Below are positions 48,187 through 57,999 of a stretch of 64,000 nt of DNA, one piece after another. The position numbers were made by a program, and so were the translations under genes. Origin of the DNA: Deltaproteobacteria bacterium (GTDB lineage Bacteria; Myxococcota_A; Polyangia; Polyangiales; Polyangiaceae); the NCBI GenBank assembly GCA_016218915.1, contig JACRCQ010000072.1, forward strand, positions 232,722 through 296,721. The letters are read 5' to 3'. Position 1 is the stretch's first letter, and the number at the start of each line of letters is the position of its first letter. A model generated the notes under the pieces. The model saw only the letters and a list, made by a program, of their open reading frames with translations, was not told where the DNA came from and did no database searches.

Positions 48187-48220
48187 AGGAAGCGCAGCCC
48201 GAGGTTCAGGCCGCGCAATG

Positions 48221-51200
48221 CTACGCGGGAGACCGGCCAGAGGGGCGGTTGGCGAGCTTGAGCATCCTGGCTGCGTCGGTGACCGCACCGATCTTGACCG
48301 CGTAGGACGTCTTGGTGGCGATGTCCTCGTCAGTCACCAGGTGCACGTCGAGCAGCTCCGGTGAGCGGTATCCGGTTCGAAGGTAGTTCACCTCGCCCAG
48401 GCACAAGCTCCAGCCCTCGAGCCACGCCATCAGCTTGTCTCGCTGCTCGTCGTTGCCGCGGAAGTGCACGAGCAAGTCGATGTCGCTGCCCGGTCCGGCC
48501 GTGGCGTTCTTGGTGCTTCCGAACACGTACATGGCATGCACGCCGAACTTCTCGGGGTCGGTATTCAGGGCGATCTGCTCGGCCATGCGCAGGCGCCAGC
48601 GCCAGTGGTCGCGCTCCTCCTGCTCCTCTTCCTGCTCCGGGGCTTCCACGAGCATCTCGCCTCGCGCGGACGGCTTGCACAGGAATGCGACCGCCTCGTC
48701 GAGATCCCCGTTCATCAGCACCCGCAGCACCAGCCCGTCGGTCTCCTTGGGCACGTCGATCACGCGCACCACGTGCGACAGGGAGGCGAATTCGGCGAGC
48801 ACCTCCTGCAGGACGTTGGTGGATCGGGTCAGGAACAGGTCGTTGAACAGGACCTTCGGATCGTCGGGATACAAGGGCAGGTAGCGGATCGAGGCTTCGA
48901 CCAGGTCCTGGAAGAAGTGGGTGCCGAACGACAGGTCAGGCACGAACGAGCCCTTCTGGCGTGCAACCTCGACCAGCATGGCAGTGTTGTTGATGTCGGA
49001 GTAGGTGACGTTGACGCCGAGCTTGATGTCGCCGCGGCTGCCCCAGCGACCCGGGCCGACGAGGATGAACTGGCGCTTGGGCAGGAGCTTGTTGAGCCTG
49101 CTGACGGCCCTTCCCACGGCGAGCAGCTCTGCGCGGTCGCCGAGCTGGTTGTACTGCTCCGGGTCCACGTACACGATGTGCGTGATGTCGGGGACCCTCC
49201 CATTGGAGACGTGCCGATTGGCCGAGAAGACGATCTTGTCGTCCGGGATGTCCTTGGGGATGGGGCTTGGGGCGGTATTGCCCGAGAAGCTCTGCGGGCG
49301 GCACTGCAGCAGGTACAGATCGGTGCCGTCGGATGCGAACTCGATGTCGACCGGCGTCTCCATCTTGTCCTGCAGCACCCGGAGCACGGCGCTGATCTGG
49401 CGGATGAACGGCGTACGGCTGATCAGCCCCTCGAACGTCATGACCAGCCCGTCGAAGTCGAACAGCGCGCCAAAGGGCTCCTGCATGTAGCCGTCGCGAC
49501 AGACCGACACGAGCCGCTCGAGGTGTGGATAGCTGGCACCCCATTCCTGGATGACCTCCTGCAGATCGCGCGTCTCGAAGCTGCGCGTCTTGAGGTTCAT
49601 CAAGTCGATCTTCTTGGGCGAGTAGCGCATGATCTCGTCGGGAGAGATGTTCACCCGCAAGCCGGGCTGGCCGGGCGCCACCAGCACCGGGTAGTCGTCG
49701 CTGAGTCGGTCCACGGCCCGGGTGCCGAGCCCGGGCACCAATCGCACCAGCCCGTCCTCGCGCTTGATCCGAGCCGACCAGCGGAACTCGTTGTTGCTGA
49801 AGGCAACGCCCGCGAAGGCTGGGAAGTGGTAGGGGCCGATCCGGGTTCCCACCACTTCCTGGATCATCACGCCCATCTGCTCGTTGAAGTCGAGCAGGCC
49901 ACGCTCGGCGCGGTACTCGATGGGATCCGGCCCGAAGGTCGACGCATACACCTCTGCGATGGCATCCAGCAGCGCGTCGAGCCGCTCCAGCTTGCTGCCC
50001 TGGTTTGCCAGGAACAGGCTCTTGTACTTGCCCGGGAACGACATCCCGAACCGGTCCTCGAGAAGGCTCGAGCTGCGCACGATGAGCGGACGCTCGTCGA
50101 AGTCGTCGAGCGCCATCGACAATCCCTGCACGATCTCCGGAGGGAAGGGGGAGTTCTTGAAGACCTGGATGATGTGCGGGTACTCCTGACGCACCCGGTC
50201 GATCTCCTTGTACTTCTGCTCGAGCACCTCTTCGAGGTTGTTGTGGCGGATGAAGCTCAGGACGCCGTCGGAGGTGAGGTACCAGGTCTTGGGGATCCGG
50301 ATGTTGCCGATGTCGGGCATCGATTCGCGCTCGGCTTCGAGCACGCTGCGGGCGAGCATCAGGCCGGCGCTCTTGCCTCCGAGCTTGCCGCGCCCGCCGC
50401 GCGGGCAGACCATCCGGTCCAGCAGCTCGAAGAAGTCGTCGACCTCGAGGTAGCGCTTGGCGATGTTGATGAACTCGAGCTGATCGGTGAACAGGCGTCG
50501 GATCAGCGACACGCGCACGCCGTTCATCGTGACCTTCGAAAGCTCGATTCCCTCCGGAATGAGGCGCTTGTAGCGCCGCATGGCGTCGGCAATCCCCGAC
50601 ATCGACGATTCCTGGTCGCTGAGAGTCTGGGCCAGGAACGCCGCCTTGTCCTCGTGCACCCACTTCTGGATCCTCGACAGGATCTCGTCGTCGCTCAGGT
50701 AGCTCGCCGCGATCTCGAAGACCTCGTCGCCCGTGAAGACCGTGGGATCCACTGGGAGCTTCTCGCGGGGGCGATTCGTCTGCCCCGGAAGCGCGTTGTC
50801 GTCGCCCCGCTTCAGATCCTCCCACTCGCGCTGCAGCAGAGCCTGCGCTTCCTTGGAGCCGATCCAGCACAGGTGGTTCATCATCTTGCGGCAGATGCTC
50901 GCGTACAGGTTCTGGTCGGTCTTGCGCAGCAGGTTGAGCGCTGCGCGCCATTCCCTCCGATCCAGCCCCGCACGCGCACCTTGCCAGTCGTCGAACGTCC
51001 GACGCATCTCCTGGTGCAGGATGAAGTGGCCGAGGCGCTCCGCGATGGTGCGGATGAGCTTCGCCTCTTCCTTCAGGAAGGGAAGACCGTCCGTCTGCGG
51101 GATCTCCTGCACGTAGTAGACGCACACCGAGCCGACCTTCTCGTCGTGGACGACGATGTCCGCGTGCTGCACCCACGGGGTCGGCGTGAAGCCCGCCGGG

Positions 51201-51532
51201 GCGTACGACTCGTTGCCGTAGCTCACGGTCGCGCGGCACAGCTCCGGGTACTGCCAGCCAGGGGGAATCGCCTGGATGACTCCCTGGAAGACGTGGTCCA
51301 GGGGCACGTCCGCGTCCTTGAGCAGCTCCTCGATCCGATACAGGCAGTTGAGCTCCTTGGCCCGCTCCTTGAGGGAGAACAGCAGCTTGTCCACGTTCTC
51401 CTGGGTCGTGCCAGGCTGCGAGCTCCGACGAGGAGAGTCGAGCGGGCCGATGCCGGGTTGGGATTGGCGCCGGGTGAGGTCACCCAGCGTGGCTCCCGGA
51501 GAGCCGCGTTTGCCTTTGTCCGAGTCCGTCAT
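48221..51532 (-). CDS. PPDK ATP-grasp protein fused to a nucleotidyltransferase
   Basis: A 1103-residue cytosolic protein. The first ~200 residues are a GAF-like or helical sensor region. The PPDK N-terminal ATP-grasp domain follows: GKLGGKSAGLMLARSV, LIVRSSSLLEDRFGMSFPGKY, MGVMIQEVVG and YLLQCRPQSF. A C-terminal half-domain shared with its neighbour carries GRWGSRGDIKLGVN and FGTHFFQDLVE. The last ~150 residues are a minimal nucleotidyltransferase (GSTKNATAGPGSDIDLLV). The phosphohistidine and PEP/pyruvate domains of true PPDK or PEP synthase are absent. It overlaps the upstream gene by four bases (ATGA). Function is unknown; it may phosphorylate or adenylylate a partner, perhaps GdhA. Confidence 0.8.
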   Translation of the reverse strand: MTDSDKGKRGSPGATLGDLTRRQSQPGIGPLDSPRRSSQPGTTQENVDKLLFSLKERAKELNCLYRIEELLKDADVPLDHVFQGVIQAIPPGWQYPELCRATVSYGNESYAPAGFTPTPWVQHADIVVHDEKVGSVCVYYVQEIPQTDGLPFLKEEAKLIRTIAERLGHFILHQEMRRTFDDWQGARAGLDRREWRAALNLLRKTDQNLYASICRKMMNHLCWIGSKEAQALLQREWEDLKRGDDNALPGQTNRPREKLPVDPTVFTGDEVFEIAASYLSDDEILSRIQKWVHEDKAAFLAQTLSDQESSMSGIADAMRRYKRLIPEGIELSKVTMNGVRVSLIRRLFTDQLEFINIAKRYLEVDDFFELLDRMVCPRGGRGKLGGKSAGLMLARSVLEAERESMPDIGNIRIPKTWYLTSDGVLSFIRHNNLEEVLEQKYKEIDRVRQEYPHIIQVFKNSPFPPEIVQGLSMALDDFDERPLIVRSSSLLEDRFGMSFPGKYKSLFLANQGSKLERLDALLDAIAEVYASTFGPDPIEYRAERGLLDFNEQMGVMIQEVVGTRIGPYHFPAFAGVAFSNNEFRWSARIKREDGLVRLVPGLGTRAVDRLSDDYPVLVAPGQPGLRVNISPDEIMRYSPKKIDLMNLKTRSFETRDLQEVIQEWGASYPHLERLVSVCRDGYMQEPFGALFDFDGLVMTFEGLISRTPFIRQISAVLRVLQDKMETPVDIEFASDGTDLYLLQCRPQSFSGNTAPSPIPKDIPDDKIVFSANRHVSNGRVPDITHIVYVDPEQYNQLGDRAELLAVGRAVSRLNKLLPKRQFILVGPGRWGSRGDIKLGVNVTYSDINNTAMLVEVARQKGSFVPDLSFGTHFFQDLVEASIRYLPLYPDDPKVLFNDLFLTRSTNVLQEVLAEFASLSHVVRVIDVPKETDGLVLRVLMNGDLDEAVAFLCKPSARGEMLVEAPEQEEEQEERDHWRWRLRMAEQIALNTDPEKFGVHAMYVFGSTKNATAGPGSDIDLLVHFRGNDEQRDKLMAWLEGWSLCLGEVNYLRTGYRSPELLDVHLVTDEDIATKTSYAVKIGAVTDAARMLKLANRPSGRSPA

Positions 51533-53259
51533 CGAAGCACGACTCCCCGGCTCTTGCGGCCGTCGACCTTGACGCGCATGGGTCGCGGCAATCGCACGTG
51601 CCGCACGTGCTCGCTCTCTGACACCACTTGCTGCTGCGCGAGCCAGTCCCACCGGATGCCGGTGTCCGACGTGTGCGATACCGAGAAATACAGCACGCGG
51701 AAGCTCGACAGGTTGTGGAAGAAGTGGGAGCCCTGGCTGAAGTCCGGGGTCATGGAGGGAAGGGTCGCCTCCACGATGACGCGCGCACCCGCGATCTGGC
51801 CCCAGTTGACCTGGATGCCGAGCCACGGATCCGAGCTTCCCCATCGACCGAATCCGATCAGCAGATAGGGGCGCTTTTCGTCGGTCAGCTTCTGGTTCAT
51901 CGCCGCGACTTCCTCCGCCACGATCGCGGAGATCTTTGCCTCGAAGCTCTCCGGTTTGACGTACACGATGTCGACCAGGTCCTCGACCGTCCCGTTGCCC
52001 ATCACGTGCTCCGCTGCGAGCAGCGCATCCGTCGATGACATCTCCTCGTCGGTCAGGTCGACCTCTTCGGTCGACACCACCATGGGGCGCACCTGCAGGA
52101 ATCCGAGACGGGCGGGAACGCCTTTGTCCGGGTCGAGGGTGACGGCGAACTCGATCTCCACCTTGGCTCCCAGCGTCTTCTCGCAGGTCTCGAGCATCCA
52201 CAGCAGAGCGTCGTTGAGCGGCACGACGTCGTCGCCGAGGATCGGCGCGAAGTTGATCAGCCGGGGTCCCTTCTCGTAGGTTCCTGCCACGATGCGATCC
52301 GCGCTGGGGTCGTAGGTGGATGCCACCCAGGCAAGCACGTTGTCTTCCTCGGCCTGGGTCAGGTCCCCCTGGACCATGTACTCGGTTTCCTTGATCGGAT
52401 CATGGGCCGGGGGCTTGCCCATGTTCACGGCCCAGAAGGTGGTCTGGCTGGTCTTGAGCAGGTCACCGATGTTGTTGTAGGGGGGCGGATTCCTCGGCCA
52501 GGCAGGCGAGTAGGTGTAGCTCTGCCCGCCATCGACGATGGTCTTGCCCAGGCCGACGGCGAGGTCGACGACGCCCTCCTCGGGTTTGGCGTGCGAGGCC
52601 GGATAGAAGTTGTAGGAGCGGGCTACGCCGGAGATGTGGGGATAGAACCGCTCGCCATGGCGCACTCCCACGACCTCCTGGATGATCACTGCCATCTTCT
52701 CGGCCTTGGGATCGTCGGTGACCGTGCGCAAGTAGGCTCGTGCATCCTTGAAGAAGGTCGACGCGTAGACGTACTTGACGGCCTCGACCAGCTTGCGGAA
52801 GCGCGAGTCGGCATCGGGCTGGTTGTTGGGGATCATCTTGGTGGCGTAGACGCCCGCGAACGGGCGGAACATGGCGTCTTCGAGCATGCTGGAGGAGCGG
52901 ATCGCGAGCGGCGTGTGGACCCTGCTGATCAGAGCGCGCAGGTCGCCGACCAGGGCCGGAGGAAGCTGGGCGCGCTGGAACGCGTGCGCGATTCGCTCGT
53001 CGGATTGCCCCGAGTACGCGATCTCCTCGAGCCCCTCGTTGACCTCGAAGAACATGTCGAATGCATCGGTACCGAGCACGGCCAGGGTGGGAATGCTGAC
53101 CTCCAGGGCGCCGTGCTTGCGGTCGCTCTGCGTGATTACGTCGTGCACGAGGGCGAGCCCGAGCGCCTTGCCTCCGATCGACCCGGAGCCGATGCAGGAG
53201 AAACGCTCGCGTCCTTCGAAGAACTTGCGATCGAACTGAGGGAAGGCTTTCTGGTTCAT
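51529..53259 (-). CDS. PPDK ATP-grasp domain protein, paralogue of the neighbour
   Basis: A 576-residue protein whose N-terminal half is a PPDK-N domain: GSGSIGGKALGLAL, LAIRSSSMLEDAMFRPFAGVY, MAVIIQEVVG and LQVRPMVVS. The C-terminal domain has FGRWGSSDPWLGIQV and SQGSHFFHNL, matching the same domain in the following gene. No phosphohistidine or PEP/pyruvate-binding domain is present, so it is not a full PEP synthase. The start at 53259 follows a GGGAT site; an upstream Met at 53274 is possible. It lies 69 bases behind gdhA and overlaps the next gene by ATGA, giving a three-gene operon. Confidence 0.8.
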   Translation of the reverse strand: MNQKAFPQFDRKFFEGRERFSCIGSGSIGGKALGLALVHDVITQSDRKHGALEVSIPTLAVLGTDAFDMFFEVNEGLEEIAYSGQSDERIAHAFQRAQLPPALVGDLRALISRVHTPLAIRSSSMLEDAMFRPFAGVYATKMIPNNQPDADSRFRKLVEAVKYVYASTFFKDARAYLRTVTDDPKAEKMAVIIQEVVGVRHGERFYPHISGVARSYNFYPASHAKPEEGVVDLAVGLGKTIVDGGQSYTYSPAWPRNPPPYNNIGDLLKTSQTTFWAVNMGKPPAHDPIKETEYMVQGDLTQAEEDNVLAWVASTYDPSADRIVAGTYEKGPRLINFAPILGDDVVPLNDALLWMLETCEKTLGAKVEIEFAVTLDPDKGVPARLGFLQVRPMVVSTEEVDLTDEEMSSTDALLAAEHVMGNGTVEDLVDIVYVKPESFEAKISAIVAEEVAAMNQKLTDEKRPYLLIGFGRWGSSDPWLGIQVNWGQIAGARVIVEATLPSMTPDFSQGSHFFHNLSSFRVLYFSVSHTSDTGIRWDWLAQQQVVSESEHVRHVRLPRPMRVKVDGRKSRGVVLR

Positions 53260-53328
53260 GGCAGATCCCATCATTCAGGACCGTTGACGAGAGGCCCGGG
53301 TCCAGGGCGGCTCGAGGTGAGTCGCGCC

Positions 53329-54615
<1,287 letters not shown>

Positions 54616-54712
54616 CACGACTCATCCTTGCCCGCCCGTTTCAGCAGCGTCCTCTACGGATCATGCGCTGTCAAGGAAGGGCGCGCATCCGAGATGCTTG
54701 ATTATGCGAGGG

Positions 54713-54724
54713 AAAAACGCCCAC
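54713..54724 (-). promoter_or_regulatory. Shared promoter word GTGGGCGTTTTT (gdhA side)
   Basis: The complement of 54713-54724 is identical to 45814-45825. It lies about 98 bases upstream of the gdhA start. A TTGACA (complement of 54669-54674) closer to the gene lacks a matching -10 box. Confidence 0.4.
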
Positions 54725-54800
54725 GACGCTGGGGTGAACTGCTCCGAGAAAGTCCGTCGAGCTTACCTGCCCACGATCGATGCGATAGCATGGCAGCGCG

Positions 54801-55973
54801 ATGGCCGACACGAGGGACAAGCAGTCGCGCGTGGAACCTTATCAGCGCTACCACGAGCTTTCGCTCGCGCTCGGCTGCAGGGCCGTCGGCAAGAAGCTCG
54901 CCTTTCAGCTTCAAGGCAGAAGCTTCACTCTCGAGTGGATTCCTCCAGGAAAGAGCACGCCACTCCAGGTCCGGGTCAGCACGCCGGGCGGGCCAACGTC
55001 GCATCCGCCCATCCCAATCGGTTCTCCCCAGCCTGATGCGGCGTTCTCTCCGCTCAGGGGCAATGCGCGGCCGAGGGTGACCTGCGAGGCCGCTCTCGTG
55101 CTGCGTCTCGAGAAGGCAATCGATCGCTTTGGAAAGCGCATTCTGCTCAACCGTGAGCTGAGGACGGGAGATGACGCGTTCGACGATGCGGTCTACATCG
55201 AGACGGACGCGCCGGACGCATGCGTGCGGACGCTTCTTGCAGAGCCGGCTGTGCGTCAGTTCGCGCTGCGCATTCTGCAGGAAGGCTGGCAGGGAATCGA
55301 GCTCAGCACGGAAGGGGAAGTGATAGTGACGATGCCGGTCAAGGCGGCGAACTCGCTGTTGCCGGAGCGGTTCACCCCGACGCTTCAGACCCTGGCGGCT
55401 TTTGCAGAGCACTTGCCGGCGCTGCAAGCGGGGCGCGGGGCGCGTTTCGGTCTTGCCGACCTGGTCTCGATCGGTGCAATCGTCGGCTCCGTGCTCTCCT
55501 GGCCAGCGCTCTTCGTTGCGTCGCGCCTCTGGCCCACGGTGGATAGTGGCCTGGTCCTTGCCAGTCTCTCTGGTGGATTGATCGCGTGGCTCGTGTCGTT
55601 GCCCGTGCTCATCGTGATTCAACGGGGCCGCTCGACTTCGCTGCGGGACTTCTGCATCTGCGTGGTGTTCCTGGCGCTGGGCCTGCCCGTGGGAAGCATT
55701 GCGCTGCTATTGACCGTCAACGGCCTTCCGGACGCGGCGACACCGGAGGTCCGCAAGGTAGAGATCCTTCGAAAGTACACCTCGGGCAGCCGGAGCAGGA
55801 CCTACTACACGACCGTGCGGTCGTGGCGAAAGGGCGAGTCGACCCTGGACATCGACGTGGGGTCCAGCTTGTACCACGACGCCAGGGAGGGTGGCGTGCT
55901 GGTGGTCAGGACCAAGCCGGGGTTGCTGGGTCATGAATGGGTGGTATCGCTCGAGGCGAGGTCGGGCGCGTAG
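54801..55973 (+). CDS. Hypothetical membrane protein
   Basis: A 390-residue protein without signal peptide. The N-terminal ~200 residues are soluble (FQLQGRSFTLEWIPPGKSTPLQVRVS, a beta-rich part, then FDDAVYIETDAPDACVRTLL). Three hydrophobic segments lie at about 213-233, 246-262 and 273-296 (CICVVFLALGLPVGSIALLL). The C-terminal ~75 residues have a beta-type pattern (YYTTVRSWRKGESTLDIDVGSSLYHDAREGGVLVVRTKPGLLG). No family was recognised. It is divergent to gdhA across 185 bases and convergent with the lipoprotein gene after it. The role is unknown. Confidence 0.65.
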   Translation: MADTRDKQSRVEPYQRYHELSLALGCRAVGKKLAFQLQGRSFTLEWIPPGKSTPLQVRVSTPGGPTSHPPIPIGSPQPDAAFSPLRGNARPRVTCEAALVLRLEKAIDRFGKRILLNRELRTGDDAFDDAVYIETDAPDACVRTLLAEPAVRQFALRILQEGWQGIELSTEGEVIVTMPVKAANSLLPERFTPTLQTLAAFAEHLPALQAGRGARFGLADLVSIGAIVGSVLSWPALFVASRLWPTVDSGLVLASLSGGLIAWLVSLPVLIVIQRGRSTSLRDFCICVVFLALGLPVGSIALLLTVNGLPDAATPEVRKVEILRKYTSGSRSRTYYTTVRSWRKGESTLDIDVGSSLYHDAREGGVLVVRTKPGLLGHEWVVSLEARSGA

Positions 55974-56015
55974 CCTGCACGGCGCAGCCAGGACGCGCTC
56001 GAGATTCCGGGGTGG

Positions 56016-57044
56016 TCAGTTGTCGACGCAGCAGAGCACGCCGCCCTGCTGATCGGCCTTGGTCTTGGTTACGTTGAGGGCTTCCTTTTCGGTGTCGGAG
56101 CCGCAGGACCACGCGTTGCCGAGCGACGGGTACTTGCCCAGATGGTTGCACCAATCGCCGCATCCGCCGTCGTTCCGCAGCCCCTTGCACAGGTCGTGGG
56201 AAGACATGATGAGCGGGGCGCACAATGCCTGCGCCGTCGGGTCGCCGCTGAAGTTGCACCCAAGGTCTCCGCAGCCGAACAGATCGTTGGTGGCGGTCGT
56301 CCCGGTGCTGCACTGGAAGGCACCTGTCGACGACATCTGCGTGGTGAAGAACACCGGGCTCGTGGCCCCGTTCATCACTCCGAGGCAACCGTCCTTGTTG
56401 CGAGCGAGCACGTCGTCGCGCCCGTAGCAGACCCGCCATCCAGGTGCGCACAGGTCCGTGACCGTGCAGCCGGTGCCAGCCTGGTTGACGCCGGTGTTGC
56501 CGGCCTGACGGTTGCACATGGCAGGCATGTTGAAGATGCCCGGCTGATCCCAGGCTCCGTTGCACGCGGCGATGAGGGGGAATTGGGACTTGTCCGCAAA
56601 TCCCTCCCGCGTGCCGTCCGCACAACCCCATTCGCTGATCGGCCCTCCACCGCTGCCGGCAGTGCCCGCCGTGCCAGCGCCGCCTGAAGCTCCGCCAGCG
56701 CCGGCGGTGCCCGCTGCGCCTGCGGCCACGCTCCCCGCCTGGCCTGCCGCACCAGCCGTGGATCCTGCCGCACCTCCGGTCTCGCTTCCTGCCTGGCCGG
56801 ATGCACCTGCTGCCGTGCCCGCACCGCCCGCCTGCCCGGAAGCCCCGGCTGCAGCGCCGCCGCTGCCTGCCTTGCCCGCGCTGCCCGATGCTCCCCCTGC
56901 TCCTGCGTTGCCAGCGCTCGCGTCGGTGCCGCCGTCCGCGCCGCCATTGGCTGGCAGAGTCTGCGTCGAGTCCGTTGCGGCTGCGCAGCAGATCATCGTC
57001 ACGCCCAAAACCAGGACGAAGCCAGGTCCAATCAAGCGCTTCAT
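56016..57044 (-). CDS. Gly/Ala-rich lipoprotein with Cys-rich domain
   Basis: A 342-residue exported protein. The lipobox-like MICC lies near residue 20. A long spacer of Gly/Ala/Ser triplets (about 35-135, GAGGASGSAGKAG-type) separates it from a C-terminal domain of about 200 residues with at least 18 Cys. Recognisable parts are WGCADGTREGF, WDQPGIFNMPAMC and DLCAPGWRVCYG, a Cys spacing found in other myxobacterial secreted proteins. No enzymatic motif was seen. The spacer class matches the other lipoproteins here. It probably acts as a surface-anchored binding protein. Confidence 0.75.
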   Translation of the reverse strand: MKRLIGPGFVLVLGVTMICCAAATDSTQTLPANGGADGGTDASAGNAGAGGASGSAGKAGSGGAAAGASGQAGGAGTAAGASGQAGSETGGAAGSTAGAAGQAGSVAAGAAGTAGAGGASGGAGTAGTAGSGGGPISEWGCADGTREGFADKSQFPLIAACNGAWDQPGIFNMPAMCNRQAGNTGVNQAGTGCTVTDLCAPGWRVCYGRDDVLARNKDGCLGVMNGATSPVFFTTQMSSTGAFQCSTGTTATNDLFGCGDLGCNFSGDPTAQALCAPLIMSSHDLCKGLRNDGGCGDWCNHLGKYPSLGNAWSCGSDTEKEALNVTKTKADQQGGVLCCVDN

Positions 57045-57397
57045 GCCGACCCTCCTTGCGACAAGACTCCTGCGTGGATGCAGGTTGCTGTTGTCGAAGC
57101 TACCACGTGGCGTGCGAGGGAAACGTCGACCACGGGCGGTCGGGACAGGATTAAGAGCCGGATTAAGGGCGTCGCTTCAGCCCTTGGCACCCCCCAGGAA
57201 GCTCTGCGCGCCCGCAGCGTAGAACATGCGGATTCCATGAAGCTCCTCGCGACCATCGCGGTCAACGCACGCCAGCGCGACGCGATCCGAGCCCTGTGCA
57301 ATCTAGGTCTGAAGTACGCGTGCAGCGCGGCGAAGCATCTGGGCAGCCAGTAGGGCGTCACGGCGCACGCAGAGCGCCGACCGTGGTAGGACGCGTC
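57045..57397. other. 353-base intergenic region with a possible 38-residue frame
   Basis: The frame 57237-57353 (MKLLATIAVNARQRDAIRALC...) could encode a 38-residue peptide but lacks a clear ribosome-binding site and conservation evidence. A short direct repeat GGATTAAG (57149, 57160) lies upstream. No structured RNA was recognised. It holds the promoters of the divergent lipoprotein and the YdeI-like genes. Confidence 0.35.
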
Positions 57398-57985
57398 ATG
57401 GTGGAGATCACGACGACGTTCTTCGCGCGCGACCGCGCAGCCTGGCGAAGGTGGCTGCGAGCGAACCACGGCTCGAAGCCGGAGATCTGGCTCATCTTCT
57501 TCAAGAAGCACGTCGACAAGCCCTGTGTGAGCTACGACGAGGCTGTGGAGGAAGCGCTGTGCTTCGGTTGGATCGACGGGACCTCGCACAGGGTCGACGA
57601 CGAGAAGTACGCGCAGCGCTTCTCGCCGCGCAAGCTGAGAAGTGCATGGTCTCCGTCGAATCGCCAGCGTGTGCAGTCGATGATCGAGCAGGGGCTGATG
57701 ACGGATGCGGGCCTTGCCGCGATCGAGGCAGCGAAGAAGAGCGGAGCCTGGGACAAGGCGGACTGGCGTGCGCAGGCCGACCAGCTGAAGATGCCTGAGG
57801 ACCTTCATGCCGCGCTCTCGCGAAACAAGAAGGCACGGGAGAACTTCGAGGCCTTTGCTCCTTCCTATCGCAAGCTGTACCTAGCCTGGCTTCTCGCCGC
57901 GAAGCGCGAAGAGACTCGCAGCAAACGAGTGCGCATCATCGTGCAGAGAGCTGCGGACAACAAGAAGCCGGGGATTGACATGTAG
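57398..57985 (+). CDS. YdeI/OmpD-associated family protein
   Basis: A 195-residue soluble protein from Met 57398 (VEITTTFFARDRAAWRRWL). SYDEAVEEALCFGWIDG and RFSPRKLRSAWSPSNRQRV are family landmarks. The C-terminal RKLYLAWLLAAKREETRSKRV closes the domain. The family is annotated as bacteriocin-protection or OmpD-associated in enterobacteria; its biochemical role is unproven. Many bacteria carry copies in unrelated positions, and nothing in the context here defines it. The frame extends upstream to 57296, but those residues lack family resemblance, so the later start was chosen. Confidence 0.88.
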   Translation: MVEITTTFFARDRAAWRRWLRANHGSKPEIWLIFFKKHVDKPCVSYDEAVEEALCFGWIDGTSHRVDDEKYAQRFSPRKLRSAWSPSNRQRVQSMIEQGLMTDAGLAAIEAAKKSGAWDKADWRAQADQLKMPEDLHAALSRNKKARENFEAFAPSYRKLYLAWLLAAKREETRSKRVRIIVQRAADNKKPGIDM

Positions 57986-57999
57986 CGCTGTTCACGAGC

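Noticed and set aside
48464..51868. 1134-residue open frame on the plus strand opposite the PPDK-like gene.
   Set aside because: Antisense shadow. No start site or domain, and the sense gene has clear motifs along its whole length.
51533..52201. Upstream extension of the PPDK/nucleotidyltransferase gene inside the preceding gene.
   Set aside because: The added residues are an out-of-frame reading of the PPDK-like gene; Met 51532 with ATGA overlap is the natural start.
57237..57353. A 38-residue frame (MKLLATIAVNARQ...) before the YdeI-like gene.
   Set aside because: No ribosome-binding site and no recognised family; listed only as a possibility.
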